35,527 bases of DNA from Deltaproteobacteria bacterium (GCA_016933215.1 JAFGBH010000045.1:1-35527), one strand, 5' to 3'; shown: positions 1 through 9,178, numbered from the stretch's first letter. Numbers and translations: made by a program. Notes: generated by a model from the sequence alone, not told the origin.

Positions 1-404
1 CCCGCCAGAAAGGCCTCGAAAAATTCGTTGCCGTTATAGAGAAGTTCGGCAAATTTATCCTTCGGTTGGAGTCCCAGTGATTTGAGACCGTTTGACAGCC
101 TGAACACCCGCTCCTTCAGTTCGCTGTAGGTAATCCTCCTCTCACCGGAAATGACGGCTTCTCTGTCACCAAAAATCTCCCACATTGAAATCAAAAGATA
201 GGGCGTCGACTTATCAAGCCTGAATTTCAGAAGACTTGTAATATAGTTCCTCAATCCGACCCTCCCGATGGTCCTGGCCACAATGCGTATCGCATTTCTT
301 ACTCCCCATTGCCTGATAACACTCTTTCGAAGACCCCGCGTTTCTTCCCTCAATGCCAGCTTCGGAAGGACTTTCAATACACTCATGAGATTCTTGTCTT
401 TCAT
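1..404 (-). CDS. AMP-dependent acyl-CoA synthetase, N-terminal part (cut by window edge)
   Basis: The reading frame opens with ATG at 404 (minus) and stays open to the window edge, giving about 134 residues. The start is supported by AAAGGTGA just upstream, 28 bases after the stop of the preceding synthetase. The protein begins MKDKNLMSVLK, has a basic, possibly membrane-associated N-terminal stretch, and then the typical start of an adenylate-forming enzyme: WEIFGDREAVISGERRITY, followed by ELKERVFRLSNGL and a region around NGNEFFEAFLA. This matches the N-terminal substrate domain of acyl-CoA or very-long-chain acyl-CoA synthetases, which activate a carboxylic acid with ATP and CoA. The P-loop and catalytic lysine lie outside the window. 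It is the last visible gene of the acyl-CoA operon. Chain length is unknown. Confidence 0.75.
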   Translation of the reverse strand, partial: MKDKNLMSVLKVLPKLALREETRGLRKSVIRQWGVRNAIRIVARTIGRVGLRNYITSLLKFRLDKSTPYLLISMWEIFGDREAVISGERRITYSELKERVFRLSNGLKSLGLQPKDKFAELLYNGNEFFEAFLA

Positions 405-432
405 TGTCACCTTTCACCATTACCGTGATATC

Positions 433-2133
433 TCAATCAGATTTCACCATTTCTCTGAGGTCTTTTTTGAGCACCTTTCCCACAGCACTCATGGGGAGTT
501 CGTCCATGAATCGAATCACCTTGGGCACCTTATAGGGAGCCACCTTTTCCCTCATATAGGAATGTATTTTCTCCCTCATTTCTTCGGTTTTCTCCACAAC
601 GTCCTTGAGGACGATGCAGCTCGCAACAATCTCAGAACCCGGTCGCTTCGGGTCAGGAAGACCGATCGTGGCGGCGACATCCACGTCGGGATGCTCCATC
701 AGAACGTCGTCAACCTGTCTCGTGAAGACCTTAAATCCGGAGACACTCAGCATGTCCTTCAGCCTGTCCACAATATAGAAGTATCCATCCGCATCCATCC
801 TGGCAATGTCACCGGTATGAAACCATCCGTCCCTGAATGCGTGGGCCGTTTCCTCGGGATTATTGTGATATCCGCCGCCAAGCACCTGAGGACCTCGCAC
901 CAGAATCTCACCGGATTCACCGAGAGGAACCACTTCGCCTGTCTCCGGGTCCACGAGCTTCACATCCGTATCGATCATCGGTATTCCCACGGAACCCACT
1001 TTCTTCAGCCCCTCGCGGGGATTTGCGGTAATAAGCGGCGTCGTCTCCGTCATGCCATAGACCTCCATCACCTTTCCTTTTCCCACAATCTTTTCAAACT
1101 CCCTGATACTCTCCAGGGGAAAGGGCGAGGCACCGCTCACAAAAAATTCCGCACCGGAAAAGTCGAGGGCACGGAATTCCGCATATTTCATGAGTTCCAT
1201 ATAGATCGTCGGGACATTGATCATCGCCGTTGGCCTGTATTTCTTCATCGAAGCGATCATAAATTTGAGATCTCTCGGATTTGGCAGCAGAATCGTAGAG
1301 GCCCCCATCGAGATGCCCCAGAGGGAGAGAAAGTTGCCGGCCTGATGAAAAAGCGGGAAGGCGGAGGCAATCGTATGCCGTCCGATCTCGGCGGAGCCTA
1401 CCCAGTTTCTCATCTGTTCCATATGACCGACAACGTTTCCGTGTGTAAGAACTGCTCCCTTCGGAGGCCCCGTTGTTCCCCCCGTATACATCATGAAACA
1501 GGGGTCCTCCGACCCTACCTTCACATTGACGAGATCTTTCGGCATATCCCGTATGATGTCCATAAAAGGGACGACCTTTATCCCCTCAATCTTTCGGACC
1601 TTTCCCGTGGGGATCTTTCTGAAGAGTTTTCCGAGTGATTTTTTGAAAAGGGGAAGAAAATCGGCAATGGAAACGACGACAATCGTATGAACACCCGTTT
1701 TATGAACAACTTTTTCAACGGTTTCGAACTGGAAATCGAAGGTAATCAGCACCTTTGCTTCGGAATCGTTAAGCTGGTACTCGAGTTCATCGGCGGTGAG
1801 AAGAATACTCACTCCCGAATAGACACAGCCCGCCTTTTGAATTCCGATGGCAGATATGAAGGCGGCAGGAACATTGAGAAGCTGGGCACCAACCGTATCT
1901 CCTGCACCACAGCCATTCTCAGCAAGAAAATGGGCAAACTGATTCGAGAAGATATCAAATTCCCGGAATGTAATATCGCGCCCCATATAATAGAGGGCTA
2001 CCCTCTCAGGCAGTGTCTCAAAGGCCTCGCGAACCGCCTCCGCATAGGACATTTCGGGATAGTCATCTATCGTCGCGGGAACGCCATCATCGTAGAATTT
2101 CAACCAGGGCTTCGACGAATAACTATCTTCCAC
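433..2133 (-). CDS. Long-chain-fatty-acid--CoA ligase (FadD-like)
   Basis: Cytosolic adenylate-forming enzyme of 566 residues, predicted to convert a carboxylic acid, ATP and CoA to acyl-CoA, AMP and PPi. The AMP-binding P-loop YTGGTTGPPKG is at residues 216-226, the YGMTETTP motif at 359-366, FHTGD at 438-442, DRLKD at 456-460, and the C-terminal catalytic lysine is K553 in VGKVLKK. Length and motif order are normal for FadD/AMP-dependent ligases. The start codon is GTG at 2133, preceded by AAAGGAGAG at ribosome-binding distance; an ATG four bases upstream is out of frame. It lies 92 bases downstream of the crotonase gene and 28 upstream of another synthetase. Substrate length cannot be read from the motifs; the neighbours suggest a long, branched or cyclic acid. 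Confidence 0.88.
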   Translation of the reverse strand: MEDSYSSKPWLKFYDDGVPATIDDYPEMSYAEAVREAFETLPERVALYYMGRDITFREFDIFSNQFAHFLAENGCGAGDTVGAQLLNVPAAFISAIGIQKAGCVYSGVSILLTADELEYQLNDSEAKVLITFDFQFETVEKVVHKTGVHTIVVVSIADFLPLFKKSLGKLFRKIPTGKVRKIEGIKVVPFMDIIRDMPKDLVNVKVGSEDPCFMMYTGGTTGPPKGAVLTHGNVVGHMEQMRNWVGSAEIGRHTIASAFPLFHQAGNFLSLWGISMGASTILLPNPRDLKFMIASMKKYRPTAMINVPTIYMELMKYAEFRALDFSGAEFFVSGASPFPLESIREFEKIVGKGKVMEVYGMTETTPLITANPREGLKKVGSVGIPMIDTDVKLVDPETGEVVPLGESGEILVRGPQVLGGGYHNNPEETAHAFRDGWFHTGDIARMDADGYFYIVDRLKDMLSVSGFKVFTRQVDDVLMEHPDVDVAATIGLPDPKRPGSEIVASCIVLKDVVEKTEEMREKIHSYMREKVAPYKVPKVIRFMDELPMSAVGKVLKKDLREMVKSD

Positions 2134-2225
2134 ACATCTCTCCTTTTACCTCGACAACAGAGCAGAGGATGAATCATCTCCTCTCTTTTAAGTAATGGCT
2201 GGCACGACCCACTGAAAAGCTATTT

Positions 2226-3032
2226 CTACCGTCCCTTAAACTCCGGTTTCCGTTTTTCGAGAAAGGCCGTCACTGCCTCCAGCATATCCTCATTCGGCAC
2301 GACAGCGGCATTCCTCTGAGCCACATACTTGAGGCCCTGATAAATGCCATGATCGCGGCTGTAATTCGCCACCTCTTTTACCCCCTGCACGGCAAGAGGA
2401 GGCAGACCGGCGATTTCTTCCGCCAGTTTTGCCGCTTCCCTCACCAGTTCTTCCCGATCTTCACAGAGCCTCGTTATGTACCCCATTGCAAGGGCCTCCT
2501 CGGCCGTGAAATCCCTCCCTGTAAGCGCCAGTTCCCTGAACCAGCCCTGCCCGATGATGGAGGGAAGACGCTGGAGCGTGCCGATGTCGGCGATGATGCC
2601 GACTCTCGTTTCCCTGATGGAAAAAAGTGAATCTTTCGCTGCAATCCTGATATCACAGGCACTAGTCAGATCAATACCACCACCCACACAGTGTCCGTGT
2701 ATGGCGGCAATAACGGGTTTTCGGCATTTCTCAATGGCATTGATGCTTTCCTGAAACTCCTCTATCTTACGGCGAACCCACTCGCGATGAGCGGCCGAAC
2801 CGTCACCCAGAAATGCCTCGGCCGCTACCAGGTCAAGACCGGCGGTAAAACTCTTGCCCTCGGCCTTTATGACCACGACACGCACCTCCGGATCACGATC
2901 GAACTCACCAAAGAGTTTCGTCATCTCCTCAAAGAACTCAAAGGTCATGGTGTTCCGTTTTTCCGGTCTGTTCAGGATGAGCCACGTGACAAATCCCTCT
3001 TTCTCAACCTTGAATAAATCCTGGTCAGCCAT
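2226..3032 (-). CDS. Crotonase-fold protein, probable delta(3,5)-delta(2,4)-dienoyl-CoA isomerase
   Basis: Crotonase-superfamily protein of 268 residues. The N-terminal half carries the oxyanion-hole segment near SFTAGLDL (61-68) and the second near HCVGGGIDL (114-122). The active-site pattern fits mammalian peroxisomal/mitochondrial ECH1 (dienoyl-CoA isomerase) better than an ordinary hydratase: D121 in GGGID, E141 in SIRETRVG and D149 in IADIGTLQRLP. The spacings of 20 and 8 residues equal those of ECH1 Asp176, Glu196 and Asp204, and the adjoining GTLQRLP segment is shared. The family moves conjugated double bases of a 3,5-dienoyl-CoA to the 2,4 form, as required for odd-numbered double bonds. 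Start ATG 3032 follows GGGGAAATT. It sits 22 bases after the large acyl-CoA dehydrogenase gene. A hydratase role remains possible. Confidence 0.8.
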   Translation of the reverse strand: MADQDLFKVEKEGFVTWLILNRPEKRNTMTFEFFEEMTKLFGEFDRDPEVRVVVIKAEGKSFTAGLDLVAAEAFLGDGSAAHREWVRRKIEEFQESINAIEKCRKPVIAAIHGHCVGGGIDLTSACDIRIAAKDSLFSIRETRVGIIADIGTLQRLPSIIGQGWFRELALTGRDFTAEEALAMGYITRLCEDREELVREAAKLAEEIAGLPPLAVQGVKEVANYSRDHGIYQGLKYVAQRNAAVVPNEDMLEAVTAFLEKRKPEFKGR

Positions 3033-3054
3033 ACAATTTCCCCTTTTTTAACCC

Positions 3055-4920
3055 CTATATCGCGAAGCTCTCATCCGCAATTTCCACGATGGAGAGGTCC
3101 TCACTTTTTATGGCCTTCACCGCGGCGTCAACCTCGGGAAGGACGTTCTTGATGAAATACCGGGCAGAAGCAAGTTTGCCGGAATAAAAGGCAGCATCCC
3201 TGTTGTCCTTTACAAAGGCAGACAGGGCCTCTTTGTCCGTGGCATCGATTCCCTTCTCACCGAAGAGGACATCGAGCTTCTCCTTCGCAATACCGGCCTG
3301 CCAGAGCAACAACCACCCGGACACCACCTTCCCCATCATCATCAGGAAGGGATAGGCATTCCCCACGGGAATGAGATACTTTCCTTCCTTTCCGCACTTT
3401 CCGAAGAAGAGGGCTGTCTCTCCCAGTTTGTTGACGGCATCCTGCACATCAGCGGCGAGATCACTCAATCCTTCTCTATCTTTATACTTTGCAATGGTGT
3501 TCCCCATCTCTACGAGGAGGTTCATAAAGTAGGCGCCCTTTTTCATGCCCAGCTTTCTTCCCACCAGATCGAGGGCCTGAATACCGTTTGCACCTTCGTA
3601 AAGAGAGGCGATCTTCTCGTCCCTCATAAACTGTTCCACGGGATATTCGGCACAGTAGCCATATCCCCCGTAGACCTGAATCGCCTGCTCCGTTACCCTG
3701 AAGCCTATGTCAGAACAGTAGGCCTTGCAGATCGGTGTCAGTATCTCCAGAAAACCTTCCCACTTTTCCTTCTCGGCATCGTCGGTTGCAATTGCCTCCC
3801 TGTCCACCGCATAGGAACAGAAGTAGATCAGCGCCCTCATGCTGTCCACGCTGGATTTCATCCAGAGGAGCATTCGTCTCACATCGGGGTGCTTGATGAT
3901 GGGAACCTTCGGTGCCTCGGGATTCTTGAAGTTTTCGATGGACGAGCCCTGAAGCCGCTCCTTGGCGTACTGGAGCGCGTGAAGGTAGGCGATTGAGCCG
4001 CTTCCCACACCCTGCATTCCCGTCCCGATTCGGGCCTCATTCATCATCTGGAACATGACCTTCATCCCCTGACGTTCCTCACCGAGAAGTTCGGCGTAGC
4101 ACTGGCCGTTGTCACCGAAATTCATTGTTCCCGTGGGGGCACCGTGAAATCCCATCTTTTCCTCGATCTTTGCGACTTCATAGTCATTTCTCTTTCCCAG
4201 GGTACCATCGTCATTCACGATGTATTTCGGTACGATGAATATGGAGATCCCCTTAGTCCCGGCAGGATCACCCTCGATACGGGCGAGAACGGGATGAATG
4301 ATGTTTTCCGTCAGGTCCTGGTCCAGCCCCGTGATAAATGACTTCGTTCCCTGAATCAGGAAGGTGCCGTCGGGCTGCCTGATGGCCTTCGTGCTAAGGT
4401 TTCCCACATCGGTTCCGGCATTTGGCTCGGTGAGACACATGGTCCCGCCCCATTCACCGGTTATCATTTTCGGCAGATACTTCTCTTTCAGTTCCTCGGA
4501 ACCGTAGACTTCAATGAGATGCGACGCCCCCTCACCGAGAAAACCCTGGACGAGAAATCCAAGATTATGGATAAACCACTCCTTCGATGCCGTTGCCATG
4601 ATATAGGGAAGTCCCTGTCCACCGACTTCCGGTGATTTACTCATTGCACCCCATCCACCCTCACAATAGAGTTTGTAGAGGCGGTGAAATGCCTTCGGTA
4701 CGCTAATCTTCCCGTTTTCGAGTCTGCAGCCTTCGTGATCAGACTCAACGAGAACAGGAAATATTTCCTCGACGGCAAATTTCTGGGCCTCCGTAAGAAT
4801 CATGTCGAAGACGTCTTTTGAAAAATCCTCATAAAGCGGATTTTCACAGAGCTTTTCTATCTCCAGCATTTCGTAGAGTATAAATTCTTGATCCCTTTCA
4901 TCGATAATCAGATTTGCCAT
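3055..4920 (-). CDS. Large acyl-CoA dehydrogenase with C-terminal extension (DmdC/AcdB type)
   Basis: FAD-dependent acyl-CoA dehydrogenase of 621 residues, about 220 longer than the common 380-residue enzymes. The extra sequence is a C-terminal domain from about residue 460, as in the 3-methylmercaptopropionyl-CoA dehydrogenase (DmdC) class. Visible signatures are MCLTEPNAGTDVG (161-173, FAD/substrate loop), GTKSFITG (191-198), QVYGGYGYCAEYPVEQ (415-430) and the catalytic glutamate E442 in YEGANGIQ. It should introduce an alpha,beta double bond into an acyl-CoA and pass electrons to an electron-transfer flavoprotein, not encoded here. The start ATG 4920 follows GGAGGGAGCA. The crotonase gene follows after 22 bases. 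The preceding 84 bases are AT rich with no clear promoter. Substrate is not predictable from sequence alone. Confidence 0.9.
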   Translation of the reverse strand: MANLIIDERDQEFILYEMLEIEKLCENPLYEDFSKDVFDMILTEAQKFAVEEIFPVLVESDHEGCRLENGKISVPKAFHRLYKLYCEGGWGAMSKSPEVGGQGLPYIMATASKEWFIHNLGFLVQGFLGEGASHLIEVYGSEELKEKYLPKMITGEWGGTMCLTEPNAGTDVGNLSTKAIRQPDGTFLIQGTKSFITGLDQDLTENIIHPVLARIEGDPAGTKGISIFIVPKYIVNDDGTLGKRNDYEVAKIEEKMGFHGAPTGTMNFGDNGQCYAELLGEERQGMKVMFQMMNEARIGTGMQGVGSGSIAYLHALQYAKERLQGSSIENFKNPEAPKVPIIKHPDVRRMLLWMKSSVDSMRALIYFCSYAVDREAIATDDAEKEKWEGFLEILTPICKAYCSDIGFRVTEQAIQVYGGYGYCAEYPVEQFMRDEKIASLYEGANGIQALDLVGRKLGMKKGAYFMNLLVEMGNTIAKYKDREGLSDLAADVQDAVNKLGETALFFGKCGKEGKYLIPVGNAYPFLMMMGKVVSGWLLLWQAGIAKEKLDVLFGEKGIDATDKEALSAFVKDNRDAAFYSGKLASARYFIKNVLPEVDAAVKAIKSEDLSIVEIADESFAI

Positions 4921-5004
4921 TGCTCCCTCCTCAATCAGATTATTTTCCTATGCGTTACCCCTTTAAAGTATTATAAAACTAAATCAATCAATATTATCGA
5001 TATC

Positions 5005-6675
5005 TTATGACATTACCGGGTCAAGTTTCTTTTTGATATCCTCCCGCAGTTCTTTCTTAAGCACTTTACCCACGGGGTTTCGCGGAATCGCATCGACAAT
5101 TTCCAACCGCTCCGGCAATTTGTACACGGCAACACCCTTCTCTTTCATGAAAGACGTTACGTCTTCCAGCGTCACCTTCTCACCTTCTCCGGGAACTACA
5201 TAGACACACACCTTTTCCCCCAGGTTCTCATCGGGCATTGAAATGGCAGCCACATCGGTTATTCCGGGATGTCCAAGGAGCATGTTCTCCACCTCCTGGG
5301 CACTGATATTGAAACCGCCCCTGATGATGATATCCTTCGTCCTGTCGAAGAATCCCACACAGTCCCCCTCCTTTATCTGAAAGAGGTCACCGGTATTGAA
5401 GTATCCCTCGCTGTCGAAGGCCTTTTCCGTAATGTCAGGACGTTTGAAATAGCAGGGAATGACGTTGGGTCCTCGATACCACAGCTCACCGACACTGCCG
5501 ATGTCAGTCAGTTCTTCCCCCGTGGCCGGGTCTATTATCTTGGATTGAACAAACTGTGAGGACAAGGCACTCCATTTTACACCCGGCTTCCCGTACTGGG
5601 GAAAATTATCCACCCGCCTTTCCATATCGGGAATATCAAAACGTCCCGAGACAAATCCGGTCCCCTCGTTCTGACCCCAGATGTTCCCGAACTCTATTCC
5701 CCAGCGTCGTTTCAGCTCCTGTACCGACCAGAGTGACGGAGGGGCCGATCCGAGGGTGATTGCCCGTATCTTGCTGAGATCAAATGCGTCGACCTTGGGA
5801 TGTTTCAGAAGGGCATTGATAACGGCTGGGACAAGGAGGGTATAATTTATCTCTTCCATGATAAGCTGCATCACAAAAGTGGCCCCGTCAAAGGGATGAT
5901 GCAGGACAAGTTTTCCGCCGACAATAAGCCATGGAAAGTATACCGTCCCGATCGATGCCATATTGACCAGCGGACCAGCAGTGATGAAATTGTCGTTCGG
6001 TTCTATGCCCGCTGTATCGATCTGGGCCAGTGACTGATTGTACCAGTTATTATGACTGAGGGGACAACCCTTGGGCTGGGCCTCCGTACCCGAGGACCAG
6101 CAGAGGGTCAGCACATCGTTGGCATCGATGACGATATCATCCAATTTCCCCGTAACCTCCCCTTTGCTCATATCTCTCAGCTCTTCCAGTGTAATGATAT
6201 GCTTTATGGAAGGATTTTTGGACTGGGCCTTCTCGAACATCTCTTTATGTTTGAAACCGTGAAATTCTTCCACGGTGATAACGGCCTTTGCCTCCGTCAT
6301 TTTCGCAATATACTCGATCTCCGACGAGCGCCACTGCATCGGCATGGGCGATATGAGCCCCCCTGCCCTGGTAATGGCAAGGTAGAGCATGGCAAGTTCC
6401 CAGCAGTTGGGAAGCTGAACCATAATGATGTCGTCTTTTTGAATACCTTTTTTGATGAGTGCTTCCGCGGTTGCATCCACCGCCCTGTCAAGCTGACTGT
6501 AGGTAAGTCTTTCAGGCTCCAGGCCCACCAGATCTTTTTTATTGAGAGGATCCACCAGACATTCTTTGTCGGGATCCTTTTTAACATTCTCCTTGAAATA
6601 GTCGATAAATGTTTCCTTTTTCCATGCCCCCTTTTCCGTCCATTCTTTGATCATCTCACGCGATGCTAAAATCAT
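5005..6675 (-). CDS. AMP-dependent acyl-CoA synthetase
   Basis: Adenylate-forming ligase of 556 residues. The P-loop SSGTEAQPKG (194-203) departs from the usual SSGTTGxPKG at two positions, E198 and A199, which marks a subgroup distinct from the synthetase at 433-2133. Other motifs are WGQNEGTGF in the A5 region, FNTGDLF, FDRTKDII and the C-terminal lysine K537 in NPVGKVLKK. It probably activates a carboxylic acid to its CoA thioester in the cytosol. The start ATG 6675 is preceded by a G-rich stretch (AAAAGGGGGGCTGT). It lies 57 bases downstream of the racemase-like gene in the same direction. Three synthetases in one cluster suggest several acid substrates or several entry points. Similar motifs occur in cyclohexanecarboxylate- and medium-chain-type ligases, so the substrate is left open. 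Confidence 0.87.
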   Translation of the reverse strand: MILASREMIKEWTEKGAWKKETFIDYFKENVKKDPDKECLVDPLNKKDLVGLEPERLTYSQLDRAVDATAEALIKKGIQKDDIIMVQLPNCWELAMLYLAITRAGGLISPMPMQWRSSEIEYIAKMTEAKAVITVEEFHGFKHKEMFEKAQSKNPSIKHIITLEELRDMSKGEVTGKLDDIVIDANDVLTLCWSSGTEAQPKGCPLSHNNWYNQSLAQIDTAGIEPNDNFITAGPLVNMASIGTVYFPWLIVGGKLVLHHPFDGATFVMQLIMEEINYTLLVPAVINALLKHPKVDAFDLSKIRAITLGSAPPSLWSVQELKRRWGIEFGNIWGQNEGTGFVSGRFDIPDMERRVDNFPQYGKPGVKWSALSSQFVQSKIIDPATGEELTDIGSVGELWYRGPNVIPCYFKRPDITEKAFDSEGYFNTGDLFQIKEGDCVGFFDRTKDIIIRGGFNISAQEVENMLLGHPGITDVAAISMPDENLGEKVCVYVVPGEGEKVTLEDVTSFMKEKGVAVYKLPERLEIVDAIPRNPVGKVLKKELREDIKKKLDPVMS

Positions 6676-6732
6676 ATACAGCCCCCCTTTTTTTTACATT
6701 ATCGGCTATTGGTCGTAATATTTAATTGATTT

Positions 6733-7914
6733 CTAATTAAACAGCCCCTCCTTTTCGAACTCATCAGTTTCTGCGTCGGCATACCCCAGTTCATCCAGAA
6801 TCTCTCTCGTATGAGTTCCCGCCGGGACACCGGGCTTTTTATATTCCTGCGGTGTTCCGGAAAACTTGATAGGATTGGCAAGCTGTTTCATCTTCCCCCC
6901 CCAGGGAAGATCAATCTCCACTACCAGGTTACGTTTCTTTGTGTGAGGATCGTTCAGTGCCTCTGAAAGTGAGAGCACTGGCTCCACGCAGGCATCGTAA
7001 TTCTCGAATATCGAGAGCCATTCATCCATTGTCTTGGACCGCATAATATTTCTGACATCTTCCTTCACCTCATCGATATTCTGAGGCGCTACACCTCCTG
7101 CCATGAGGTCAGGCCGGCCGATCGCCTGGCAGAAAGCGGCAAAGAACTGGGGCTCGAGTCCGCCAAAGCTCAGATATTTCCCGTCGCCGGTCTCATAGAA
7201 ATCATAGAGGGAGCCGCCATTCAGGAAAAAGCCTTCACGTTCAGGCTCCAGATTATCAACAAGGTAGGCACCACCAACCATGGCATTGAAGGCGATGGCA
7301 CCGTCAGTCATGGAGATATCGATGTGCTGACCCTCTCCGGTCGCATCGCGGCTTACGACTGCAGCAAGAATACCGATGATCGCGTTGTACGATCCTGACG
7401 CAATATCGGCAATCTGCATCCCCATGAGCGATGGGCCCGATGCTTTCCTTCCCGAATAGGACATGATCCCCGAGCGCGCAAGATAATTAATATCATGACC
7501 TGCCTTCCCCTTCAGGGGACTGTCCTGCCCGTACCCCGTTATCGAACAGTAAATAATGGCGGGATTGAGGTCCTTAAGACTCTCATAATCGAGGCCGAAT
7601 TTTGCCATCACGCCGGGGCGGAACTGTTCAACCACGATATCGTAATCTGAGATAAGCTGATGGATGATACTGACAGCCCTGGATTCCTTGAGATTCAACG
7701 TCATGCTTCGTTTGCCGCGTTGCATGAAAGGTACGGTGAAGGAAATATCGGTATCATTAAGAAAGGGGGGTGCAAAGGATGCCATATCAGGCCGGGATCC
7801 TGAAATAACACGGAGCACATCTGCTCCCATATCAGCGAGATTCATTGTCGCAAAGGGTCCCGGAAGTAGTGTGGTAAAATCAAGAATTTTCAGCCCTGCA
7901 AGCGGTCCTGACAT
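6733..7914 (-). CDS. Alpha-methylacyl-CoA racemase-like protein (CaiB/BaiF family III)
   Basis: Family III CoA-transferase-fold protein, 393 residues from the chosen start. The frame can be extended to 7965, but ATG 7914 is preceded by AAGGAGGGACGTCATC and begins with the family N-terminus MSGPLAGLKILDF. The residues expected for racemase chemistry in M. tuberculosis MCR (His126, Asp156, Glu241) are matched by H140 in AGHDINY, D170 in QIADIASG and E254 in GLEPQFF, with almost identical spacing. This favours 2-methylacyl-CoA racemase/epimerase over a CoA-transferase, where only the aspartate is needed. Such enzymes convert the (2R) to the (2S) epimer so that acyl-CoA dehydrogenases can act on methyl-branched chains. 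It is directly downstream of the LCAD/IVD-like dehydrogenase gene (55 bases). Confidence 0.85.
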   Translation of the reverse strand: MSGPLAGLKILDFTTLLPGPFATMNLADMGADVLRVISGSRPDMASFAPPFLNDTDISFTVPFMQRGKRSMTLNLKESRAVSIIHQLISDYDIVVEQFRPGVMAKFGLDYESLKDLNPAIIYCSITGYGQDSPLKGKAGHDINYLARSGIMSYSGRKASGPSLMGMQIADIASGSYNAIIGILAAVVSRDATGEGQHIDISMTDGAIAFNAMVGGAYLVDNLEPEREGFFLNGGSLYDFYETGDGKYLSFGGLEPQFFAAFCQAIGRPDLMAGGVAPQNIDEVKEDVRNIMRSKTMDEWLSIFENYDACVEPVLSLSEALNDPHTKKRNLVVEIDLPWGGKMKQLANPIKFSGTPQEYKKPGVPAGTHTREILDELGYADAETDEFEKEGLFN

Positions 7915-7969
7915 GATGACGTCCCTCCTTTTATACATAGACGACCATTTCGGCCGTCTGAGCACCCCC

Positions 7970-9112
7970 CTATAAACCCATAAACCTGGCGGCGATCTGC
8001 TTCATGATTTCATTGGTCCCCGCAAAGATACGTGTAACCCTGATATCTCTCCAGGCTCGTGCTATCGGATATTCCTCACAATATCCATACCCCCCGTGAA
8101 GCTGAACGCACTCATCGGCAACACGGCACGCCATATCGGTGGTCCAGTATTTTGCCATGGAGACATCTATTACGACATTTTTACCCTCCATGTGCTCCAC
8201 GATCAGCTTGTCCATGAACGTTCTTCCCAGCTTGACATCCGTGGCCATCTCGACAATCTTGAACTGGCTGTTCTGGAATTTGGAAATGGGTTTTCCGAAG
8301 GCGGTTCGCTCTTTGCAGTAATCAATGGTAATCTCAAGCATATACTCTGCTGCGGCAACGGCGCCGATGGCACACATCAACCGTTCCTGCTGCAATTTCT
8401 CCATAAGGTGCAGAAATCCCGTACCTTTTGCACCGAGACGATTTTTCTTGGGAACGCGACAATCGGTGAAGTAGAGTTCGGCCGTATCCTGGCTGTGCCA
8501 GCCTATCTTTTTAATCTGCTTTCCCTTTTCAAAACCGGGGGTTCCATCCTCGACCACATAGAGATCCACGGCGGCATAGGGACTTTTCACTTCCGGATCT
8601 TTCGCAGCCACGACAACAACTCCGCAGTTTATCCCATTGCTGATGAATGTTTTCTGCCCGTTAATAATAACATCGTCTCCGTCCTCTACCGCCGTGGTCT
8701 TGATCGCAGCAAGGTCACTCCCCGTGTTCGGCTCGGTCATGGCTACGGCCGCAATGATATCGCCAGAAACGCAACCGGGGAGATACTTATGCTTTAACTC
8801 CTCGGAACCGAAGGCCGATATGTATGGTACGACAATATCACTATGCAGCGCCGTGCAGAGTCCCGAATGGTTCGTCCGCGTCATCTCTTCAGCCATGATG
8901 ACTGAATAGAGAAAATCCGCTCCCAAACCGCCGTATTCCTCGGGTATGTCCATACAAAGGAAACCCTGCTCTCCTAATTTCTTCCAGGCACTCTTTGGCG
9001 TAATACCTGCTTCTTCCCATTCTTCCACATATGGAATGACTTCTTTTTCAAGGTACTTTCTCAACGTATCCCTGAAAATTCTGTGTTCTTCCGTATAGTT
9101 TATAATTTCCAT
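7970..9112 (-). CDS. Acyl-CoA dehydrogenase, LCAD/IVD-like active site
   Basis: Standard-length (380 residues) FAD acyl-CoA dehydrogenase. MTEPNTGSDLAAI (125-137), NGQKTFISNG (151-160), ERTAFGKPISKFQ (268-280) and QLHGGYGYCEEYPI (337-350) are the family signatures. The position of the catalytic glutamate in MCAD/SCAD (YEGT) is alanine here, A364 in FAGTNEIMK. A glutamate is instead present in helix G, E243 in QQERL, as in long-chain acyl-CoA and isovaleryl-CoA dehydrogenases, where that glutamate is the base. The enzyme should therefore be active, in the subgroup that accepts long or branched acyl-CoAs. Start ATG 9112 follows AGGAGAAAAAAGG. It lies 66 bases downstream of the TetR gene and is probably cotranscribed with it. 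Confidence 0.92.
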   Translation of the reverse strand: MEIINYTEEHRIFRDTLRKYLEKEVIPYVEEWEEAGITPKSAWKKLGEQGFLCMDIPEEYGGLGADFLYSVIMAEEMTRTNHSGLCTALHSDIVVPYISAFGSEELKHKYLPGCVSGDIIAAVAMTEPNTGSDLAAIKTTAVEDGDDVIINGQKTFISNGINCGVVVVAAKDPEVKSPYAAVDLYVVEDGTPGFEKGKQIKKIGWHSQDTAELYFTDCRVPKKNRLGAKGTGFLHLMEKLQQERLMCAIGAVAAAEYMLEITIDYCKERTAFGKPISKFQNSQFKIVEMATDVKLGRTFMDKLIVEHMEGKNVVIDVSMAKYWTTDMACRVADECVQLHGGYGYCEEYPIARAWRDIRVTRIFAGTNEIMKQIAARFMGL

Positions 9113-9178
9113 CCTTTTTTCTCCTTACACTATTTATTGGAATGCCCTCTCCCCCAAAAGGACAGTCTTTTCATGGCG

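Noticed and set aside
268-1638. A 456-codon open frame on the plus strand
   Set aside because: It lies fully antisense to the well-supported acyl-CoA synthetase at 433-2133 and has a His/Arg-rich composition with no recognisable domain; it mirrors codon bias of the real gene.
7915-7965. Upstream start for the racemase-like gene
   Set aside because: The extra 17 residues are not conserved in the family, and a strong AAGGAGG sits before ATG 7914.
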